Shown here: in pieces, positions 10,820-22,733 of the stretch | How the letters are laid out: each line of letters starts with the position of its first letter | Position numbering within the stretch: position 1 is the stretch's first letter | From: Eutreptiella sp. 'Long Island Sound 2002' | Lineage: Eukaryota > Euglenozoa > Euglenophyceae > Eutreptiales > Eutreptiaceae | NCBI GenBank assembly: GCA_964036045.1 | Contig: OZ038395.1 | Span: 8,909,547-8,973,546, forward strand | Reading direction: 5' to 3' | Length of the DNA stretch: 64,000 nt | Made by a program: the position numbers and the translations under genes | Notes under the pieces: model-generated | What the model saw: the letters and a program-made list of their open reading frames with translations, nothing else | Databases searched by the model: none | Told to the model about the DNA's origin: nothing

Positions 10820-10930
10820 CCAAATGGGCTGCAGTTTTGCAACATGCGGCGCATAGGGGGGGATTTAAGCGCAGTGCGCGCGCAGTGCGACTACTTGGGC
10901 GTCTGGCCGTACTAGAAACCCATATTTTGT
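10820..10930 (-). repeat. terminal module D, inverted copy
   Basis: The reverse complement reads CAAAATATGGGTTTCTAG, GCCAGACGCCCAAGTAG, GCACTGCGCGCGCACTGCGC. The same module is at 47612-47715, 57570-57665 and 58465-58565. Confidence 0.65.
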
Positions 10931-13440
10931 GCTACTCTGGGCATCATTGTTGTTTGACAGCAGGTTTTGATGCTTCTTCCACGGGTCTTCCCAATGGTGC
11001 ATAGTGTCCATACGCCCCACTCCAACCCTAGAGTGGTAAAGCCGGACGAGCTCCCCCTTCGATGATGGGGCATCAAGGCCGTCTTCTCGTCTGCCCTACG
11101 CCAGCTCCCCATGGCCCAAAGGCACTTGCTGGTCACACATGGAAGAGTCCCCATGTGGTCTGGGCAGGGGCGCCGACTCCTCATACCACCAGTTTGCGAG
11201 CCCGACTGACCAAAGTCAGGACACAATAAGTCGCCCTCCAACCGTTGAGGTGGGTCGCACTGGGACTGACAGTGGCCGGCGGTTGGCGGTTCTTTCAGCC
11301 TGTCATGAAGTCGCACACATCACCGTTCATGGCTTTCTGCATTTTGCATGATTTGCATGTGAAGGGAAGGTATTTTGCAACAGTTCTTGAGCTAGAACAA
11401 ATGAACTGAGTTTTTGCCGGTGTGAAGGCGGAGGGTGACGACCAGCGTCAGATTATGGCTAAAAGTAGCGTGCAGCGCGCGTGCAGTGCAAGGATTATCG
11501 CATACACCCTGGTGGTGGGGATCATGAGAGTGCTCAACTCTCAAGGCTCGAGGCTGTGGTGATTGCCTCACCCAAGTCGCTTCACCTGTTTTCTGTTTGC
11601 TGGCATCAGTGGAGGGTACCACAGTTTGCCTTTAAATACCCTTGCAATCTCCCCCCCAGGGGGGGAGACAATCACTTGGTGACCGCCCCCCCCCTTGGGG
11701 AGAGACCACTGCACGCTACGGGGGGAGAGAGCTGCATTCCCTCGGGGGTGCGAGGAACCTGTCATGCGCGGCCGCTTACTGGACAAAGCCCGGCGATTAC
11801 TGGCAGAACAAGAGATGCAAAGCAATATTTGAGTACACCCTCCTCAGTCAACCAAGCCAGGAGTTAAGCCTGAAGGAGCCCCGCCGAACCCCTTTTCTTG
11901 GGCCCGGTTCTGTGCCGCCCTCTGGGCGAAGTTGGATGCTGTAGTACCCCCCCCCCCCCCCGGGGGGGGTGAGATTCAGTGCACCCGTTTCCTCGGTCAT
12001 ATATCTTGCCACTGCGCAAAGCAATGCATACGGTGATACTGATGCCGTGAGTCACTGCCCTTTCCATGATTGCTGCTTGCACTGGTGGATTTCCCCTGGG
12101 GGTGAAACCATTCTTGCCAGGCGCCGGAACGGCAAGGGCCGCAGGCAACAGCTAAACACCAGTATCAGTCTTTCGCAGTCTCTTTTCCCACATTTGTCAC
12201 CAAGTTTTCATCATATTGATATGTCGCTGGCAGTCCCTGCCAGATAATTTTGTACACCTTCATAGCCCCCCCCCCCCCCCCCGTTTACCCCCTTTGCCAC
12301 AGGGTTTCGCCACACCACACTACACAGGTTTTACACTTGCAATTTTTTAACACACAAGTGGCCGTACAGTCAACCTCCAAGGCCGAAGGAGTGCCGAGGA
12401 AGACACGCAAAGCCGCCTGTGCTGTAGGTTCAGATGACACTGTCCTATAATATGCATGTATGGCCTTGGTCTGTACCTATGAGTGACTCCTCTATTTTGG
12501 TGCGAGGCACACTGTACATAGTGTTTTGCAGCTTTATTGTGAAGAACACACATTGGACTAAGGCTGCAAGTGCCTATGGCGGGGGGATTCAGTCAATCAG
12601 AACCCACCATTGCTCTCTCCCTCCGTTTACCCCCACGCCGAGACGTGCTCCAGCCATACCCAGGTCAAATGGCATATTGGATCTGGACACCCCTCTGAGG
12701 GAAACCTCGACCCTTGTGCCCAGAACTCCAGGTGCAGCAGGCCACAACCAGGTAGATAGCCCAGTTCGATGCCTTTTCGGCACCCCGTCACACCAGTCAT
12801 GTCATCCGATTACTAATTCTGAGGATCATCATATGAGCACTTGGTGCACGGTGTCGCCAGCCCCCAACCTGAGAACATGGGCTCACCAGTTTTCACTGTC
12901 ACCTGGGCCTCCGCAGCTTCACCAGCAAGTACACTACCTGGCTCAATATGGGCTGAGCTAGGCCTACAACCAATGGCAACGCCACCTCTGGTTCAGCGCG
13001 CACTCACTTTTTTTATACCCAGCACTGATGTCACAACCCCAGATAGCATTCAGAGGTCGGATCCTTTGTAGACTCAGGGTCAGCTTTGCCTGCATCAGTT
13101 TTATCTGAAGATTCATTGTAGACTTGCATTAATATCAGTGGCAACTCAGCGCCATTGCAGCTCCTACTGGCGCCAAGTAGCGCCTGCTCTATCACCACAA
13201 CACCTTCTCACTTGGTCACAGGATAATCTAGAGCACTCGATCGTTGTGTATCAGCCCCAGGCAAGGTGCATTACCTTGGCCCAGTCATCAGGCGAGCGCC
13301 CTTCTGTACTGAACCATGAAGACACTTTGTTGTGTCAAAAGCAGATGGATGAGTCGGATCCGCGTACTTATTTAATCTCTTGAGAACTGCCAAACATTCA
13401 TGCATATGCATACCAGGAAATGCATGTGTGGAGCGCTCTG
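10931..13440. other. intergenic with C/G homopolymers
   Basis: No supported gene. Notable are a C17G8-type palindromic run at about 11947-11968 and a C run at 12268-12283. GTAGCGTGCAGCGCGCG at 11466 resembles the inverse of GCGCGCGCACTGCGTGCTAC at 57833. The longest open frames have no domain. Confidence 0.4.
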
Positions 13441-13454
13441 TGACCCCCCCCCCC

Positions 13455-13620
13455 CCCCTTAAAAGCTACGCCCTTGTCCAAGGTACAGTAGCCATGGGGA
13501 CCGTAGTTTGGCACCTAATTTTATTCTGTACAAAATGTAGTGCGGCCACGTAAGACACAGGTTTGGTGACGAATTTGCCAGTCACATAGGTTTGTTGTGA
13601 GTGTTTGCCAACTTGAACCC
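13455..13620 (+). repeat. repeat family A, copy 2
   Basis: C run, AAAGCTACGCCCTTGTCC, then GTACAAAATGTAGTGCGGCC and TTGTTGTGAGTGTTTGCC. Related to 4943-5120 and followed directly by an acidic Ser-rich ORF. Confidence 0.65.
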
Positions 13621-13625
13621 ACCCC

Positions 13626-13709
13626 ATTTCAGAGTCCTCTTCTTCAAGCGATGATTCTATTGACTCTGATGATGCTCCCAGTGAATTTGTTCGGGCTAAG
13701 GCTGTCTGA
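13626..13709 (+). pseudogene. short acidic serine-rich ORF, second copy of the 4.0-kb type
   Basis: Starts behind CATTTCAG and encodes ISESSSSSDDSIDSDDAPSE, then a short basic end and TGA. Its composition and its setting behind TTTCAG match 3983-4132. Probably the N-terminal exon of a lost transposase; function unknown. Confidence 0.3.
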
Positions 13710-14093
13710 GGTGTGAGGGAATGGCCCATGTCTTTGATGGGAAGTTGTATTTTACAAGAAACCACATGCAAGACGATTTCATTCCCAAGAACTTAAAAGT
13801 TGCCTCAGCCCAGACCAGCCCCTAAACCTCAAGCAAAGGCATCCTCAAAGGCATCTTCAAGTGGTGAGCATGTGCAGTTGTTCCGCATGGTGTGTGATTG
13901 CAAGAAGGGTTTATAAGCCGAACATTTGTAGGCTTCTCATGCTTCATTGCTTGTGAGAACATGGGCGGGAACCTGAATTTACATGTTTCAAACACTTTCT
14001 TGTGTTTGCATGCCTTTGGGAACATGGGTGGAGGTTGAGGTGCACTCATACTATGCGCTCACTTACGTGTGTGTCGGGAGTTGCATGTGTTGC

Positions 14094-14170
14094 GCGTAAG
14101 CTACGCCCGTGTCCAAGCTACAGTAGGCGTAGGGACCGTATTAATTTGGGACTTTGGCGTAGCTTATACA
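14094..14170 (+). mobile_element. about 72-bp mini-element with perfect 11-bp terminal inverted repeats
   Basis: TAAGCTACGCC at the left and GGCGTAGCTTA at the right are exact inverse repeats enclosing about 50 bases (including GTAGGCGTAGGGACCG). A G run follows the right end. A near copy is at 5203-5272, and the left half recurs in the longer family A copies. Confidence 0.6.
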
Positions 14171-14309
14171 AGGGGGGGGGTATTTACCTGTGCTCTTTTC
14201 TGTGTGTTGTTTGTTGGTGGAAAAAGAGAGTGGGATCTGCTGCCCTGCGGTCAAAAAGTTTGTGAGGTTGGGAGCACTGAGGTTGTGGGGAAGAGAAATC
14301 GAAGCAGCT

Positions 14310-14375
14310 GTGGGTGTGGGTGTGGGTGTGGGTGTGGGTGTGGGTGTCGGTGTGGGTGTGGGTGGGGTGGGGGGG
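14310..14375 (+). repeat. GTGTGG microsatellite
   Basis: About ten units of GTGTGG with one GTGTCG variant, passing into a G run. Confidence 0.9.
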
Positions 14376-15335
14376 GAGGGGGGGATCAGTCAAGGTGGCT
14401 GGGAGGCTCATAAAATGGCACATAAGCACCGGAGAATTCAATGCTGTCCAGCGGTGCTGGTTCCAAACCTGGATTCTGCACCTAGTTTCTCTGCTTTGCA
14501 CTCATTCTGCCCTTGCAAAGCAGGGCATACAGTCTTTATTTGTGCCTGAAGGTGAAGAGTATAGGCATGAGAACACAGAAGATGGTTCTGCCTGTACGTA
14601 AAGTGGGGATTTTTTTTTCAGTATATCTTGGTTTCGTGTCGATTTGTTGTCACGGTGGTGTGGGATAATTTTTTTGAGGTTGCACCAGAAACGGGACAGA
14701 ATTTGAAAAACAACACTGCACAACGGGTTGCGATGAATCCACGAGGATTGATTGGGAAATAGGGTTTGAAACTAAAGTTATGCCAAAAAATTCAGTTTTG
14801 CCTGAGCAGTGACAGTCACAGGTCGTACACATAGTGGGACACAGTGGGTGATGCACTTTAGAGATGAGGGTCCCGTACCATACCACATTTTACTGTGTGT
14901 GTGTTCTCAATTGGCGTATTGAGCTGCTAGACAGCTTCCATTGAAATTTGCGAGTGTTTTGCTTGTCAATTACACACTTGGGGTGCCATGCAAGATGCAA
15001 AGAGACGACACGTGGTGTTTGTTAGCGATGTGCCGTCTGCTGATATGCCGGCGTCGGCGTGGGTAATTCTAAGAGTCCTTCCGCCGTTGATGGCAGTGTA
15101 CGATATGGTGTGATCCTACTGCGCACACAAACCTCTGCTCGGGCCCTACAACTCGGAGTGGAATGCCAAGGTCCACTTAGACCTCGCAAGTCTACACTTT
15201 TCACCCGCGGTGGCTGGACAATCCGGCATTTTCCCAACACCAAAAGTTGAGTGCTCTACTGAGAGTGAGAACTGGTTGTCACAGTGCAGACCCCGTTGCA
15301 ACTAGATGTTGATACATTATGTATCAACAAGACCG
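14376..15335. other. intergenic
   Basis: No gene, repeat or structured RNA recognised. Confidence 0.4.
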
Positions 15336-15435
15336 ACAGCAACGACAACAATGACAACAACACGAACGAAAACAAGAACAACAACAACGACAACATCAAC
15401 AACAACAACAACAACAACAAAAACTACAACAACAT
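15336..15435 (+). repeat. AAC/ACG-type trinucleotide tract
   Basis: An imperfect ACA/AAC repeat, purest at 15376-15435. All forward frames stay open through it and give Asn-, Thr- or Gln-rich peptides; none is likely to be coding. Confidence 0.85.
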
Positions 15436-15675
15436 CCGTAACCACTTCGTGGCTTGTATACCTACCTAGGAATGACCCTTTGCATGAAAATACTCTAGAT
15501 TCGATGGAACCCGACCATGCCTGCATACTGTCCTGGCTTTTGTTTTGACGTTGTGGTAGTGTCGTTTTCCTTGCTTATGGTGTGTTCATGCATTTTAGGG
15601 GGTGATGTAGTTCCACAGGTTGGTTTAGGTGGCCAACTGGGCTAGTTTCTTTCTGCCGCATATGTTTCTTTTGTC

Positions 15676-15905
15676 TCCTACGCTTCGGTGTGGCCTCACA
15701 AGTATTGGATATGGCCTCCCACACTTCGGTGTACCCCCTCTGAGTTGTAGGTATGGGCTCGCACGCCTCGGTGTGGCCACTCAAGCTGGGGAAATGGACC
15801 CCCTTTATTCCGTGTGGCCCTTTGACTTCGAGATATGTGTCACCTTTTTAGTTGAGAGTATGGACTCCCAAACTTTGGTTTGTCCATTCGCCTTTGAGGG
15901 TTGGT
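15676..15905 (-). repeat. about 41-bp tandem repeat array, left inverted arm
   Basis: Units spaced 41-42 bases apart carry CACACTTCGGTGT or variants and GGTATGGGCTC-type spacers. The same unit, in the opposite orientation, forms the array at 18590-18845. Confidence 0.7.
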
Positions 15906-18589
15906 AGGTGGGTAGAGTCAACAATGCCGATGCCTTTGTCTTGACCCCCACAACTACACAGAAGCATTAGTGCATTAGGTTGCTTTCTTGTTGTTTGTTC
16001 ATAATAGATTTGTCTCAGCCTCATCTTGGTTCATTTTAGAGGCCGGTAATGTCATGGGTTGCTTCGACACCCTTTAGAAGCCCGTCTTGAAGCAATTATT
16101 TGGATTTCCGGTATTCCGATTGATGCAGCATAGTCTGGATATTTGCTCTGCGGCACCAAATGTATTTTGCTTTTCATATCGGTGCCAACACGGTACCGTG
16201 AGATTATGAACATGCAGCGCAATTTTATTCCTAATTTCCTACATGAATAGAACGTGTTCTCTTGGATTCTTTTGCAGGTCAAGGATGCAGAAAAGGGGTA
16301 GCCAATGCCGCATTCTAGTTTTTTCTTTTGTAGAAAGGTAGCAGTGATGTCATTGCGGCTTGACCATGGGCATGCTGTATTCTGTTAGTTGCGAAAATCG
16401 CACGCGCAAGGAGATGGTGGTTTGCATGTCCACTTCATCGAGAGCGAAAGCAAACATATGAAAGAGCATATGGTCTTCGTCGTTGTGTTTCGTGGTTGGT
16501 TGCAGTTGTCATTGGTTCACGGAGATCTACCTGGCAACAACAACCTATATTTTGCCGGTCAGTAAGCGAATATGACGTGTCAATACGCCTTTTTCTATTG
16601 TCGTTATTTGCTTGAGGTGTAGTACCTTCGTCAGAATGTAACACATTGGTTTGGGTCGGGGGAATGAGTACCGGTATACTAAATATTTGTAAAACAAGAA
16701 ACCTACCGGTTTGCATACACTTACGTCCATGCAACAAGAATTGTTCGAGGAGTCTGATCTATGTAGACATTATTTACGTGACGTGGTGCTTTGGATTTGT
16801 TGCTCAATGAATGTATAGTTGCCATGTGACAGGTGCAAATGGTTGGTTGGTGAAAGAGATGTTGTAAAAAGTTGTGGACAATTTTCAGTAAGAATTGGGT
16901 GGTGAAGGGAGCTTGTATATGGTAAGATGGAGAGCCTCCAAATTAAGGAATGCCGGACTTCTTGGTAAATTTTCTTATTTCTCAGGGGGTATTTTTGTAA
17001 AAACTAGATAGAGAAGGGGGATCGTACACATTGAGCGGGCTTTAGCTCAGGAAAGGAGAGAGCTTCGTAAGAAATGGGATTTTTTTTGTCAAATGGAACT
17101 TTTGTTTCGCATAAAGGGTGGGTTTCTTGAGTGAAATAGCAAGGCGGGGGGCAGATTTGCACGGACCTCTAGCATAGGGTGGTCGGGCGACATACAATGA
17201 CGGTAAAGGCAAGGATGGGCTCTGATTAAACAACTATGCCGCGCACAACTTTTCATGCTTTGATATTTTTTGTGTGGGCATCAGTGATGCCACTACATAC
17301 AATTTGCAACCGGCTTCACCGCTTTATCGGAGAAAGTTGTTATCGGCAATCATTGTAGTGTTATCGTAGTAATCGGCGCAATGAGTTTTTTCCAAACTAC
17401 ATTAAGCCAATCAATTAGACTGGCTGGAAACCTTCAGCAGCATCTTAGGCAAGACACTGTGCCCAAATTTTGGAGCAGGAAAAGGGGAACTAAAAGCAAA
17501 AGTACTAAAAAGGCATGGTGAAATACAACTTTGTACATATCTCTAGGCCTTGAACCCCAACCTATATAGCCTCCAATTGAATGGATGGCAAAATTTTGTT
17601 TTGCAAAAGACAATGGTGCCTTGTTAGAAAAGTGTTGTTTTTCGGGGCGGAGAAATCGTATTTTTGAAAGCCGTTAATCGGCGAAACCGCTTGTATTTGT
17701 AAAAGAAGAAACGAGCTCAAGACATACAGCCAGAACGCAAAGTGTTTTGCATCACATTGATGAACCCATGCAATCGCAACATTTCACCGTGAGTACAACG
17801 CCACATGTACTTCTCGCCGCAGATTGTTGAATTGCGATTTCCAAGCAACAAAGCAAGTGGTTTGGGAAAAAAAGCCATGGCAGTTGTCATCCAAGATGGT
17901 CCCCATACTCGAAGCGCACATGACGCCAAGGAAGAATCGCCTACCAGCATTCTTTCACCGCATTTGTCTAAACTTTTGCCGTGTCCCTCATAGGAGCATT
18001 TTTGCAGATAATTTCGTTACCTCTTTTGCCTAAAAGGGGCAAAAGGTTAAGAAAATTTTCAAAACAAGCCAAACTACTAGTCCATTTTTTCACCACAACT
18101 AGAAAAAAACTTCAAATTCTTTTGTACATCTTTTATTGACAACTTTTGTCTCATATCTAGTACATTGTGCTTCGGCCAAACTTTTTCACTACTGTTGTTG
18201 GAGATTTGGGAGCACCTCACGTAACCACTCACAGTGCAATGAGTACCTCCAAGCCATCAATGTACGACCCCGCACTCTGTCTTGCTTTGGCATTTTTTGC
18301 CTTGCGACCCTGTAAAAAATGTAATGATGGCTCTTCTTGACAACACCATCGATTTTGCCCCGAATTGCCCAATCTTCAGCGCATTAGTGCACACACACCA
18401 GAAACAACATAGCGGTAGTGCGACCACCCAGAGAGGAGCAACACACACACACACAACACACACAACACAACAAGCAGACTCAACATACAAACCCTCCTCA
18501 TCTGGCCCCAACTACTCTTCTAAACTACCCTCCGGACTAATCTCTCGAACGGGCCCAGAAAGCATCCTTATCCAGAAAACGCTAAGAGC
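15906..18589. other. AT-richer spacer between inverted tandem arrays
   Basis: About 2.7 kb, visibly richer in A and T than its surroundings and free of the C/G runs common elsewhere. Only short open frames, none with a recognisable domain. A CACACAA-type tract is at 18428-18475. It may be the inside of a FoldBack-type element. Confidence 0.4.
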
Positions 18590-18845
18590 CACACCAAAGC
18601 GTGGGAGTCCATGTCTAGGGCACACCGAAATGTGGGAGTCCATCTGCAACTCGCGGGGCCACGCCGAAGGCTGAGAGTCCATATCCTCAACTGGAGGGGC
18701 TACACTGAAGTGTGGGAGCCCGTATCTGCAACTCCGCACTGAAAAGGCCAGACTGAAGCGTGTAAGAACATATCTCGAACTCAAGGGCCCACACCGAAGC
18801 ATGGTGGTCCATATCTGCAACTCGTAGGGCCACACAATCTTGTTG
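18590..18845 (+). repeat. about 41-bp tandem repeat array, right arm
   Basis: At least five units carry CACACCGAAGC or close variants, then GGGAGTCCATATCTGCAACT. Spacing is 39-48 bases. It is the inverse of the 15676-15905 array. Confidence 0.7.
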
Positions 18846-19195
18846 TTTCCTCAGTCCATATGCCCCAGCTCAAAGGGCTACCAAAAATTAGTGGCTTTCA
18901 AATGTCTGGCCAAAATCTGGCATTGGAAATGGGGTCAGCAGAAAACCTCCCTGCACTTACAAAAAACCCCCCATTTCTTAACATAAACCCCCAAAAAACT
19001 TACCAAAAAACCCTCATAGTTCACCAAAAATCACCCAAAATTCTACTGCCGTCGGCAGTGCACCTCGAAGAGAGGTTGACAGTCAGCCAATCAGTCCCTG
19101 AGCCAGCAAGCAGGCAGTCAGACAAAGGCACACAGTTTGGGTTTTTTGTCAGTGGCAGCTGCGGCCCCAAGCAGCAGGGAGGCCCCTTACCTGAA
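18846..19195. other. intergenic
   Basis: Several CCAAAAA/ACCCCCA-type short motifs at 18955-19040; no gene recognised. Confidence 0.35.
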
Positions 19196-19199
19196 ACAA

Positions 19200-19375
19200 A
19201 GCAGTGGCCGAGTGGTAATGCAGCCCACCGGCGTGCCTTCGGTCGGCATTTTGAACCCCGATTGGACGCATTTGGCGCCGCCGCCGCCGGCGCTAAAGAT
19301 CAGCCGACCTGGATTCGAACCGCCCACCGCAAACTTTACGTCGGCTGCGTTACCATTGGACCACCGATTGTGTGA
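19200..19375. repeat. two opposed tRNA-like sequences
   Basis: On the plus strand GCAGTGGCCGAGTGGTAATG (19201-19220) is an excellent A box of the Ser/Leu tRNA type, without a convincing B box. On the minus strand TGGTCCAATGGTAACGC (from about 19365) is an A box, and 42 bases later comes GGTTCGAATCC, a perfect B box. The minus-strand copy has no proper anticodon stem, so neither is a working tRNA by eye. A polymerase III-driven SINE or non-coding RNA is the likeliest reading. Confidence 0.45.
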
Positions 19376-19454
19376 TAAGCGATATGTTTACCCACTGCTT
19401 GTAGCCTTTTGAGCAACAACTTTTGACCCCCCCCCCAACCCCCCCCCTCAAAAA

Positions 19455-19660
19455 AGTGATATCCAGTTTTAGGGGGTAGAGGCCTCAAAATCAAAAAATC
19501 CATTGGGGGATGGTCTTATTGGGCAAAATAATGATTTTACAAAGGGTTGGACATCCAATATCATGCCTTGGGGTATGCTACGCGAATGACCCCCAAAAAG
19601 GGGGGCTGCGCTTGATCTAACAACCTCTCTTCGAGGTGATTTCCCAAAACACCCCGGTTT
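19455..19660 (+). repeat. dispersed repeat shared with 27840-28045
   Basis: GGGGTATGCTACGCGAATGA, CGCTTGATCTAACAA and preceding TCAAAATC-type text occur in the same order at 27840-28045 inside a PSMD5 intron. The two copies are diverged. Confidence 0.65.
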
Positions 19661-22553
19661 GAACCAAAATCTCACCCAAACCTTCCCAGAAAACCCCCCA
19701 TTCTTACCAAAAAAAAAAAACCCAAACCTTACCAGAAGCACCACAGGGGTTTTTTCGGTAAAACACTTGGGGTGGGTTCCTTTTTTTGTTTGGTAAAAGT
19801 GGAAATGGCTTCTTTTTGGTAAAGAACGGAGATTTTTTTGGGTACGCACCAGCCTATGCCAGACATCCTCAAGAATCAAGACAATACTTGCCTGTCCCAT
19901 ACCTTTGCTAGCCACCTCCACTGGGACCCTCTGATGCTCTCTAGAGTCCCTATCGAGAGGCTCCGTAGCTGCCTTCAGCTTGGGACTCGGAGGAGATGAC
20001 CCCCATAGCACTAAAATGCTTATTTGAATTTCAGATTGCTCGTCAGCTAAAGCACAGGCTGCCATCAGCCTGAATCCGCTTGTAAACACCTGCACCTGAT
20101 GGCCTCATGAATGCTATACCCGAATGGCTTGCCACTGCAAAAACCGGTGCCACTAAAGCGAAGGAGATCTACCATTCATTGCCTAACACATTTCTGGCAA
20201 AATGGAATGACGGACAACTTATTGACCACTTGGATTTGAACATTCAGTACGCACAGGGTGTTGAGAGAGGGCACAGAGACCTCACTCCAAATTGGAATTG
20301 AAACATGTCACCCTTATGAAGGAGTGCACTGCTGAGACCAATGGGCCGCATGGTGAGCTGTCATATCCATTGCCCCAAAACTGGTGATCTACATATCCGC
20401 TTGTCCCAGCTCCAGCAAACACGCAAAGCAATGCAACATTATCCCTTCCTGCGGGACGACCAAAATCCTCTCCAGTTTGGAGTTAAGGGTGCCTATGGTT
20501 GGCCGACCAAGCTGCTGAGAAACATACCTCTGAGTCTCGCTGTGGGGCGACACTAACAACACTGACCAAAACGTGCCTAATGCATACCACAGTGAAGATG
20601 GCACCTCCTGTACCTTGCCTGCCGCTCACCACACAAATACACATACAGGGGTGGCCGGCATATGTCACTGGTGCAATCATGAGCAGATTTCGAAGTCAGA
20701 TGTGCATGGCTTGACTGGCAGACAAACAGTGTGGAGGGAGGCTCAGGAAGATTGACCTTGTTCAAAAAAAAGAGTCATCGGCCAAAACATTTAGCGCCGC
20801 TTCAACAATTGCTGGCAAAGATGTGTCGCACATGGTCTGTTTGTGTTTGCCACCACCAGTATGCACCATTCACCATGCTTGATGGTGGTGGTGGGGGGGG
20901 GGGGTGTTAAATGCAGGGCCCTCTGATTCACTTCTGGCCGTTGAGCGGAATGTGGTAAATTTTATCTGGTTTGGCTTCTTAATATGTCTGTCTACCAACC
21001 ACAAAGTGGCAGGCACCTCACAGAAGAAGGGACATCCTCCGTCCGACACCGACGCCTACATCCTCTGGAGCTCCAACAGACTCTGATTCGGGAAAAGCAA
21101 CGGTCAGGTTTGGGGATGGAACGTGGTGGTCATGGGTGCCAAGAAGACAACCACAGCAGGGCCTTCAACAGTGCTCGTGCGAGTGCACCTGCTGTGTTCC
21201 CAACCCACGCCAACCAGTACGTGCTGTGCCCAGAAACTTCCACATATCTGGGGGTCTCGCGTACGGAGCGAGGCATAAGCAAGAGAGGAAAACAGAGCAA
21301 AGCAGCACCATCGAGGCAAGGCAGAGATAGGCTGCCAGACAATGAATGAATGAATGATTTGGCAGAAGGATGGTGGAGCTCATAGATAGAGTGGCGACAG
21401 CATCCTCCAAAGTGCGTAACAGAAACCAGCAAAATGCACCCGGCATCCCAGCCCCTCAGCCCCTCAATCCATCACTACACTTGGTCCTGAATGAAGGAAA
21501 AGCATCAAATTAACAGTCTGGACACCTACTGCACATTGGACAAGGGTGTCTCGTGGACAACTGGGGGGGGGGCAGGACCGCTGTGAATCAAGAACGTTAG
21601 TAATGGTTCCAATGCACCTCCCCAAAACGTCGCACGGCGCAGCAGCCGACGGACGGCACTGCACTACTTAACGACGGCGAATGGCCAACCAGCAACACGT
21701 CAGCGCAGTGGGTCGCAGTCGGTCGTCAACGCGCAAAATTGCGCCAGCGGTTAACGGCCATCCGCCGGCAGTTGGCGCCGAACTCTCGGCAGTTACCGGC
21801 TGGTAATTACCAGCAGTTGGTCAGTAACCGCCGGCTCAACGGGCCATGCTCAAGGACCGTGCGCAGTACCAAAGGCGAAGGGATCCAGGTCTTACAGATG
21901 GCGGGTATGGCACGGCAGTGGTAGTGCAGCAGTGATTATGCCGGTCAGATGGCATCAGATCGCCCCCCCTCGTTCACGATGAGGCCCACGGGAGCGGTGT
22001 GTGTGGGGGAGGGGGGGGGGGGGGGCGAAACGTGGTGGGGTCAGCGTCCGGAGGGCGGGGTGAGTGGCTCCGAGAGCCGACCGCTTTGGGAGGCTTCCGC
22101 CCCTGAGGACCGGTTGTCTTGTGCGTCACCGCTGCTCGACCACTGCTGTGACCCCGCCCCTGTGTCACAACTCCCATCGAAGCCACACGGCCACGGCCAT
22201 GGCACGGCGGACAGCGCACCCGCGGGGCACGTCATACCCGCGCGGGACTCGGAGGCTGCGCTTGAGGCAGGTGCTGTCGCCTGCTCCCCGTTCGGAATGA
22301 CTGTCAACTTCGATCATATCCGCCCCCCATTACCCTCCAACCGCTTTGCAACCGCCAGCACGGCTCCTGAGACCGCTCCCCAACCGCCAGTAACCGCTCG
22401 TGGAACCGCTCCTGAAACCTCCCATCAGCCCCCACCCTCCTCGAGCGCGGCCCTGATCCCAGCCCCTGGCGCATCCCCCGCTTCCCCCCCCCCCCTCTCC
22501 CACACCACATCCCTCCGGCTTCCAGACCCGTCCACAGCCGCAGGCCGCCCCCC
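19661..22553. other. intergenic downstream of the PSMD5 stop
   Basis: No supported gene. A stretch at 21690-21860 repeats short CAGTTGG/CGGCAGTT words, and 22325-22440 repeats AACCGC. Open frames at 20.1-21.4 kb have no recognisable domain. G runs are at 21565, 22010 and 20893. Confidence 0.4.
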
Positions 22554-22733
22554 TCAGTCCCAGTCCCCTGCCTCGGGCCCCATGGCGGCCGCCGCGCGCT
22601 CACCCCCTGAGAAGGGCCCGAGGCGCACGAACACCCGCAGGTCCATGGCCTGCTCCGCCCCGACCGCCTCCGAGAGGGCCTCGACGTGGCGGTGCATGCG
22701 CTGCCCCAGGCCAAACTTGTACTCCAGGCCTTC
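22554..22733 (-). CDS. PSMD5: PSMD5 exon 7 (C-terminus)
   Basis: Residues 452-510, stop TGA at 22556-22554. Acceptor TTTCTCAG|GAA is phase 0, as exon 6 requires. EYKFGLGQRMHRHVEAL lines up with the human KYELVKAL segment and LRVFVRLGPFSGG with its LRTYLSEGPYYV-like end. The 3.8-kb distance from exon 6 is the main uncertainty. Confidence 0.78.
   Translation of the reverse strand, partial: EGLEYKFGLGQRMHRHVEALSEAVGAEQAMDLRVFVRLGPFSGGERAAAAMGPEAGDWD

Noticed and set aside
15284-15548. Asn-, Thr- or Gln-rich open frames
   Set aside because: Produced by the AAC-type repeat in all frames; no start context or flanking coding sequence.
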